The translations under genes and the position numbers were made by a program. Shown here piece by piece: positions 57,541 through 64,000 of a DNA stretch of 64,000 bases. The notes below the pieces were generated by a model, which was not told the DNA's origin, ran no database searches, and saw only the letters and a program-made list of their open reading frames with translations. The first letter of the stretch is position 1. Every line of letters begins with the position of its first letter. Location: positions 4,177,499 through 4,241,498 of the forward strand of contig JALGQZ010000015.1 of assembly GCA_023105745.1 (NCBI GenBank), given 5' to 3'. The DNA comes from Austropuccinia psidii. Lineage: Eukaryota; Basidiomycota; Pucciniomycetes; Pucciniales; Sphaerophragmiaceae.

Positions 57541-59165
57541 AACTGGCTAATAAGCCTATGCCACAAGACATAAATCCTCCTTTGGGAAGGCAACCATTGT
57601 CAAGAGACCCTTATAATACACCACTATCACCAAAACCACCTAAATTTATGGTCACATAAAAAATAACAGAAGAAAGATTTGAATTGATAAATTTTGGACC
57701 ACGGGGTTGACTTCAGAAGAAGAAAGGAGTCTAAAGAAATTTCATTCAGTGCAGAGGAAAGGGGTTTACTGAAACATTCATATGGAAACCCTACAAAATA
57801 CCAGTTATACCACAGACACCTTGGCAAAAGAAGCCAATACCAATACCAAAGCCCATAATACCCCATTTTATTGAATTGTTAAGGGAAAGGATTAGCACAG
57901 GCTTGTATGAGCAGTCTACCTCTAGCTATACAAGTCCAGTATTTTTTGTTGCAAAGTAAAATGGAAAACTTAGAATTGTCCATGACTTACAGGATCTTAA
58001 TAAGGTAAAAATTAAAGATGCAGGATTACTGCAACATATTGAAGAATTTTTAGATGCCTTTTCAGGGAGAGCTTGTTATGAGCTTGGTGACATAATGGGA
58101 GTGTATGATGAAGGAGAATTAGACATTTATACAAGACCCTTAACTTCATTTGAAACACCACTTGGAAGGCTACAAATAACAAGATTACCACAAGGAGAAA
58201 CCAATTCTGTTTCATTTTATCAAGCCCAAATGACTTGGAGACTTCAGGAAGAAATACCAGAGAATGTAGGAGTTTTTATTGATGATGGAGGAGTAAAAGC
58301 TCCAAGATCAACCTATAATAATGAAAATTTACAAGAAAATAATTTGATAAGAAGATTAATTTGGGAATATGCAGTTAAATTAGAGAGAGAATTATTCAGA
58401 ATTTACAAGGCAGGAGTCACAATATTAGGTATCAAAGTTGCATGTTGTGTGCCAGCATTGGACATAGTATGGCATGTAGTTTCTTTGAATGGAAGAAAAA
58501 TTACAAAGCAGAAGATTAATAAAATACAAAGTTGGCCAAAGACCCTCAATAAAAAGGAAGTAAGAGGCTCTTGGGACTTTGTGCATATGTTATAATGTTC
58601 TTTCAAAATTTCTCTCAGATTGCATCACCACTAAGAAGATTAACAAGAGAAGATGTAGAATGGAAATGTAATGCTAAATGTGATGAAGCATTTAAAAAGT
58701 TAAGAAACATTTTAGGGGAGGAAATAACATTGAAAAATTTTGATTATGAAAAGGGATCAGGGAGGATTAAATTAGCAGTAGACTCAAGCTATATAGCAGC
58801 AGAAGCAGTACTTACTCAAGAAGACAAAGAAGGAAAGGACAAACCAGTTCTTGATGAATCAATTAAATTCTCAATACTGGAATAAAGATACTCTCAGCCA
58901 AAGCTGGAGCTATGTGGAGTGGCCAAAATGCTCAAGAAACTCCAAAAAGTATATTGGGGACAACATTTTGAGCTACAAGTAGATTCAAAATCCTTAATTG
59001 AAATGATAAACTCACCCTGTTTTTAATTCCCCAATGACCAGGTGGGTTGCATTTATTCAATTGTCTTTTTTTGACTTAGCTCATAAGCCAGGGAAGACCT
59101 TCAAAATGCCAGATGGGCTATCAAGAAGACCTCAGTCAGAAGATGACGAAAAAGAAAAAATCTGA
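57541..59165 (+). pseudogene. Element B reverse transcriptase-RNase H
   Basis: A plus-strand reading with several stops begins KPMPQDINPPLG, then TPLSPKPPKFM, KITEERF and WQKKPIPIPKP. Catalytic parts are LRIVHDLQDLNKV, first Asp in ELGDIMGVYDEG, and the active site as VFIDDGG, with both Asp present. RNase H begins at GRIKLAVDSSYIAAEAVL and continues across a frame change at 58885 through LKLELCGVAK-type sequence (about 58890) to VDSKSLIEM and a histidine/lysine segment near 59090 that ends in PDGLSRRPQSED. The frame is open for the 166 codons at 58095-58595. It is another rust-type Gypsy RT, in a different family from elements A and C. Confidence 0.82.
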
Positions 59166-60631
59166 TTTTGATGAAGAAGATTAATGGATAAAACCACACC
59201 CATGGTTTGGAGTAAAACATAATAATAAAATAAAATTGGTAGGAATAAAGTTACCCTCAAAGAAAGAAGGATTTTGGAAAAGAATAGTGGAATACTCAAA
59301 TACATTCAAAAGGCCCTTTTGTAGTAAAGAGGATGACTTCAAAACAAATAAAAGGAAGTCATCAAATCTCTTTTTGGAGGAAGTCCAACTCAAAAGAAGA
59401 AATACACCGAATACCCATATAGTTTTTTCAAGTCAGAATTCACAAAAAAGAATATTAAAATCATTTCATGAAGAAATGGGACACAGAGGAGAAAATGAAA
59501 CATACAGAAGAGTTGAAGAAAGATTTTGGTGGGAATTAATGAAGAAAATAGTCAAAAATGGGTCAAATCTTGTAAAGCTTGTCAAAAGAGAAGTCATTAA
59601 CACCAAAAAGAGGAAGGAAGAATCTCATTCACTTCAACATTATTTGAAAGAGTCAGTATAGATGAAGTACATGTAAAAGCAGGAAGATGGAAGTATTTAG
59701 TAGTAGCCAGGGATGATATCTCAGGATGCCCGGAGACAATTGGTTTAGTAAATCTTACAGAAAGGTCAATATCAGAATGCTTCACTTCTGAATGGATTTG
59801 CAGGTATGGAACCTCAAAAGATGTCACAGTAGATGGAGAGCCTGAGTTTGGAAAGGAATTACAAGATTCAGTAAAAAAAGCAGGTTCAGAGATAAGGGTA
59901 ACAACACCCTACTACCCTGAGTCACAAGGAATGGTAGAAAGGGGATATAAACAATTGAAGGATGCATTGGTGAAGATGTGTGGTGAAAATGGTTCAAAAT
60001 AAAAAGAATATTTACCTTTGGTAACATTGGCTGACAGAATATCAACAAAAAGAGCAACAGGTTACTCCCCATTTGAGCTTCAATTTGGTCAAAAGGCAGT
60101 ACTACCAATTGACATTGAATCAAAAACATATTTAGCAGGTGAATGGCACAAAGTTCAAACAGTAGAAGATTTATTGTAAGCAAGAGCTGAACAGCTTTCA
60201 GGAAAAGAAGAAATGGGAAAAGGGGAAAAAGAGAAATAAAAAAGGAAAGGGAGGATTCTGTAGAATATTGGGACAGGAAACTAGCACATCAAATAAGAAG
60301 GCCGATTCATCAAGGTGAAAATGTTATTGTATACAATAAAGCATTAGAGTCACAATGGGGATTATTGCTCAAGAATAGACAGGATGGACAGTATAGAGCT
60401 GTGAGACAAATCAACAATGGTCCATATGAGCTGGAAGAATTAGATGGTACAAAGCTAGCAAGACGGTTTACAGCAAGTCAAATAAAGAAGTTCTATCCAG
60501 GAGGAAAGAGTTGGACTCAGAGAAAGAAGACAAAGAAGGAGAAGATTAAGTTGAAGATAAATCTCAATTTGAAGATGAAGAGGACTTTAATGAATGAAAT
60601 TCTTTTATTCAAAAAAGGGGGAAATGTTTGA
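59166..60631 (+). pseudogene. Element B integrase
   Basis: The HHCC part is HEEMGHRGENETYRRVEERFWW (about 59467-59535), but the Cys pair is not readable. The catalytic core lies in another frame: Asp in VSIDEVHV (59653-59680), Asp in VDGEPEFG (about 59830) and Glu in SQGMVERGYK (about 59930). Stops near 60000, 60178 and 60238 and frame slips follow. The C-terminal part is GPYELEELDGTKLARRF (about 60420), and a Lys-rich tail ends at 60631. The DDE residues are all present. It would insert the element's cDNA. It has no chromodomain of the kind seen in A and C. Confidence 0.8.
60611..60624 (+). promoter_or_regulatory. Element B polypurine tract
   Basis: AAAAAAGGGGGAAA immediately precedes TG at 60625, taken as the right LTR start. 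It overlaps the last codons of the integrase frame. Confidence 0.7.
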
Positions 60632-60770
60632 TTGTTTTTTGAAAAAAACGTGGATTATCACCTTGAATGCTGGGGACAGCATTAAATGGAGAGGGGATGT
60701 GGTATTCCATACCAGTTCTGCCAAGGTTCAAATCCACAATTTCAAAGCTAGGAGTTTAATCAATAATAAT

Positions 60771-60806
<36 letters not shown>

Positions 60807-62777
60807 AGAATAAAGATAAAAAGTGAAAGACAAAAGTAAAGAATTGCAACAAAAAGGAAGAGAATTCTATTGAAATAACAAAAATGAGTATTCCACTGGA
60901 ATCTAAATGAAATTTTACCTATAGTCACATATTTCCTCAACCCCATAATATCAATAATTCTCTGGATATCATTGATTAAATAAGAGAAATGATGCTATAC
61001 ACTCTATACTAGGTACAAGAATATGCTTATAAATAATGCAGCTTGTTTAAAGATTCAATATTAAGAAACATGTTTAATATTACATAAGTGATACCATTAC
61101 TCTTAAACCATCATGTGTTACATGTCTTGACATAAAAAACACTTACATATAAGCTAACATAGTGTCACATTACTCAATCCCCACTTAACCTCCCATAACC
61201 AAACATTACAGGTATTATTTACAAATTAAATTTTACATAGAAAAATACTCAACTAAATACAGATCAAGGATTTGAAGAAGAAAAATAAGCTTGGTAGAGA
61301 TAAGAATACAGTTTTAAAAAATGGTTCAATCAACCAAACATATGGTGCAACATCTGTATCAAATGACACCATTCCAAATTTAACCACCAGCAAAAGTGTC
61401 TCAAGGCTGTGAAGAAGAAAAATGAGGTTAGTAGAGATAAGAATACAGTTTTAAGAAGTGGCTCAATCAACCAAACATATGGTGAAATATCTGTATCAAA
61501 TTACACCATTCCAAATTTAACCACTAGCAAAAATGTCTCAAGGCTGTGCATAATAAGAATAAAGTTTAGTTAAAATATCAGCATAATTTAAAAATTATGG
61601 TGCAATAAACCAAAAATATGGTGAAATATCCTTAACAAATGACACCATTCAAAATTTAACCACTAGCAATAATGTCTCAAGGCTGTGCACTGGTAATGAT
61701 AAGGTTCAGAATAGTGCAATAAACCAAAAATATTGTGCAATATATTGATCAAATGACACCATTTTTAATTTACCCAACAGCAAGAATTTCTCAAGGTGAA
61801 ATATTTTTCTAAGTCCCTTGTTTTTGGAAGGCATTATGGAGGGCTCAAAAGGTATAAATAAAGGGCCTCTCTCCCTGTTTTTCCCCCCATGCTTCTAATT
61901 CAGACAATAATCTTTATGATAAATCCATCCCTTCTCTAGTAGGATAATATAGTATTATATTGAAACAGATCAGTAGAAAAGCTCAGTATCTTATAGTATT
62001 ATTTATGATTAATTAATGAAAGATATTTATAATATTAATGAAAGAGTTTAATATTATTTAATAGTCTTACAATTATAGTAGTAGTGTTGAAGTATTGTTG
62101 GAAGATATCATCATTAGTGATCTTATCTAATTTATCAATAACCCTTGTTTATAGAAGGGATATCATCTTACCCTTATACCTTATATCATAGCCCTTTTAG
62201 GTGTATTGGATTATATTTATATTGATCCTAATAATATTATATTACTATTATGTTACTTATATCTTACCCTTATATTAACCAGAACCACCCTTTTAAAACT
62301 ATCTTACTCTTAAATTATTATAGCTATATTGATATTATTATTGAATCACCTTTAAAAGTACTGACTAGCTATCAAGATTATTATTAATATTAATAGTGAT
62401 ATTAAAAAAAAACTCTTTAAATATCTCAAGTATTGAAAAAAAGAATCCCAGAAGAATTAATTAAAAAATAATCATATAATCAATAACAAGAAGTTAAGCA
62501 AACCCTCAATTATTAAACAAATATTTACCATTACCATTATTATAATAGTGATCTTTTATTGACAGATTGATGGAGACTGCTGAAGGAAATTCTCTAATCC
62601 AAAAGCCAAAAGACTAAATAATTCATTTTTGATTTCATCAAAAAGGGTATCTTTTTCAGTATACTTAGAGGGGCAGCTAATACACCTTAGCACCCATGGT
62701 TATTGGCTAATTCTGAAATTCAAAACATACTCACCAATCATTTCCCCCTCAAGGTACTGCCTATTATTTATCCCACA
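60625..62777 (+). repeat. Element B right LTR
   Basis: About 2,153 bp from TGTTTGATTG to TTATCCCACA. The start is set by the polypurine tract because the left LTR lacks this part. It carries four subrepeats marked by AAATGACACC (61361, 61498, 61637, 61751) and the TATA box at 61853-61860. From 61496 on it matches the left LTR. A microsatellite lies near its start. Confidence 0.82.
60761..60803. repeat. AAT then AT microsatellite
   Basis: A run of (AAT) about five times followed by (AT) about fourteen times inside the right LTR of element B. It is likely to be length-variable. Confidence 0.9.
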
Positions 62778-64000
62778 GTGTGAGATGACAAAGTCCATGC
62801 AAAGGTTCATCACTTTTCACCTGGAATTTAGTCACAGGGTCAGTGTCTCAATTGATGATGAGGTTTTGATATCAACCAGGGCAGTTTTAACTGTTTCCAA
62901 GAGGGTAAAACTACCCTTAAGATAAATCAAACATTTTAGAAACTGTTTTTACTGGTTTTGGCATCTTTTACACACATTCTGATGTGTTTTGAAGTCTTAA
63001 AACCAGGTATTACTATTGCAATGGCTGATTTGAGGGTCCAAAATGGCTAAACCCAGCCCTTTTTTGGTCTCAACCAGGGTTCAATGATAGCATAATTGGC
63101 TTTTCTGTTGTCAGGGTGTTTTCCACGACTGAAATGAGAAAATTTTACTTTTTTATTAGGAGAATTGATGGATATCAAAGAATTTCTTCTTTGCCCCACT
63201 TTTCTCTTCATGTTAGAATCCTTTCCTTTTATAATTAGTTTAAACACTGTTGAACCAATCAATAAATGATTCCAAACACCCTTTTTAAATGATTTTAAAC
63301 CTTTTAGCCATGTGAAAAAAACATTATCATCATTTTTTGCAACTCTTATAATCATTTTTACCCCTTGAACCACCCCATAAGTGAATGAAAGCATCTTTCA
63401 TCACTGTTGACTTTGTCACTTTGTTTCCAAATTCACTCTGGTCACTTTTTGGCATGTTTCATCTTTAATGATCCTCTTAAAGACTCTGCTCTTATATTAA
63501 TTGCCTGCAGCTCTTTGTTCAATTAATTCCAATTGAAATTGCTCTTGAAGAAATTTCTTTTGTAGCATTAAATATCTCTTGTACAGTATTGTTGGATAAA
63601 TTTTTATTGTTGGTAAAACAAGAAATCTTTATAATATTATTGTTCTATACCAATAAAGCTCAAAAAATAAAACTGGCATGTTTTCTCTTAAAAATTCTAT
63701 TTCATACTATTTACAATCAATTCTTACCTTAAACAAATTTTGAGGACAGGAAAAGTACTTGATTGTTAATAAAAGCTTCATAATCCCACCTTACAGATTT
63801 AATCATCACTAAGCCTTAAAATACTGATCATTTCCTGTGGATACCATCAGTACACATCTACTAGAATCCTTTGGGACTCTAGAAGGGAAGAATTTACTAT
63901 AAATAGACCTCTTTTTACCCTATTTCCCGCTCAGGCGCATCAAAAACAATAAAACACTAAACAAAAAGCTAAAATCTTTATTCTTTATATATAAATCTTT
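62778..64000. other. AT-rich right flank, no gene
   Basis: No gene is seen. A 115-codon minus frame (63047-63394) is Lys/Phe-rich without a domain. Near the end, TATAAATA (63898-63905) is followed by GACCTC, TACCCTATTTCCCG and CAATAAAACAC, resembling the TATA and pyrimidine-rich context in element B's LTR. Another LTR may start in this flank and run out of the window. Confidence 0.45.

Larger units (their letters stand above)
19431..62777 (+). mobile_element. Element B: old Ty3/Gypsy LTR retrotransposon, host of nested insertions
   Basis: The ends are direct repeats (19431-20685 and 60625-62777), with plus-strand gag, protease, RT, RNase H and integrase relics between them. Element A interrupts gag at 21441/32343 and element C interrupts the spacer at 42522/55718. 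With both removed, the internal part is about 15.8 kb, long for a Gypsy element because of roughly 10 kb between protease and RT. Every coding part carries stops or frameshifts. The left LTR lacks about 870 bp of its 5' end, so no target duplication can be verified. Confidence 0.85.

Noticed and set aside
60761..60803. AT-rich run as a centromere or origin signal
   Set aside because: It is a short microsatellite within an LTR.
61361..61770. Regular repeats as a CRISPR-like array
   Set aside because: Units differ in spacing, there are no unique spacers, and the setting is a eukaryotic LTR.

Overview
The window looks like a TE-dominated stretch of a rust fungus genome (Basidiomycota, Pucciniales). 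Short GT-AG introns of about 50-85 bp, a Tnp2-type transposase, a Tet-like 2OG oxygenase relic and layered Ty3/Gypsy elements all fit. The gag-pol polyproteins resemble those I remember as abundant in Austropuccinia psidii (myrtle rust). That species call rests on recollection, not on a search.

Part one, 1-19430, is visibly richer in G+C and holds six gene-like units. They are: an unrecognised multi-exon gene (+, broken, 513-2742); a Tet-like 2OG-Fe(II) oxygenase relic (+, broken, 3321-4654); a protein with an N-terminal Zn2Cys6-like cluster (-, broken, 5835-7168); an SNF2-family ATPase (+, broken, 9837-12221); an apparently intact three-exon gene of 444 codons (-, 12560-14019) with a Ser/Pro-rich ORF upstream; and a nearly intact Tnp2/CACTA transposase (+, 15569-18729) with one in-frame stop. 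The gaps hold a 40-bp minisatellite (4815-5415), a dense cluster of GCTGAG-type words in both orientations (7605-8370), a foldback element (197-346) and five related 24-bp near-palindromes (2861, 4765, 9310, 15181, 18798).

Part two, 19431-62777, is very AT-rich and is one old plus-strand Gypsy element (here B) with others nested in it. B has a 5'-truncated left LTR, gag, a protease relic, an unusually long region with unrecognised ORFs and AT-rich spacer, then RT-RNase H-integrase, a polypurine tract and a right LTR. Element A (21442-32342, minus strand) is complete with two LTRs of about 2.15 kb and a perfect GCCAG target duplication, and it sits inside B's gag. Element C (42523-55717, minus strand) has LTRs of about 1.43 kb and sits in B's spacer. 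C itself carries two solo LTRs: an A-like one (47253-49294, duplication AAAGT) and a C-type one in the opposite orientation (52412-53849, duplication CAGTA). A and C are related chromodomain Gypsy elements with the same primer-binding motif.

The right flank, 62778-64000, is AT-rich and without genes. It ends in a TATA box and context resembling B's LTR promoter, so another LTR may begin there. Most of the window is decayed: many premature stops are TAA, TAG or TGA where Gln or Arg codons would fit, as C-to-T change would produce. No tRNA, rRNA or CRISPR was seen.
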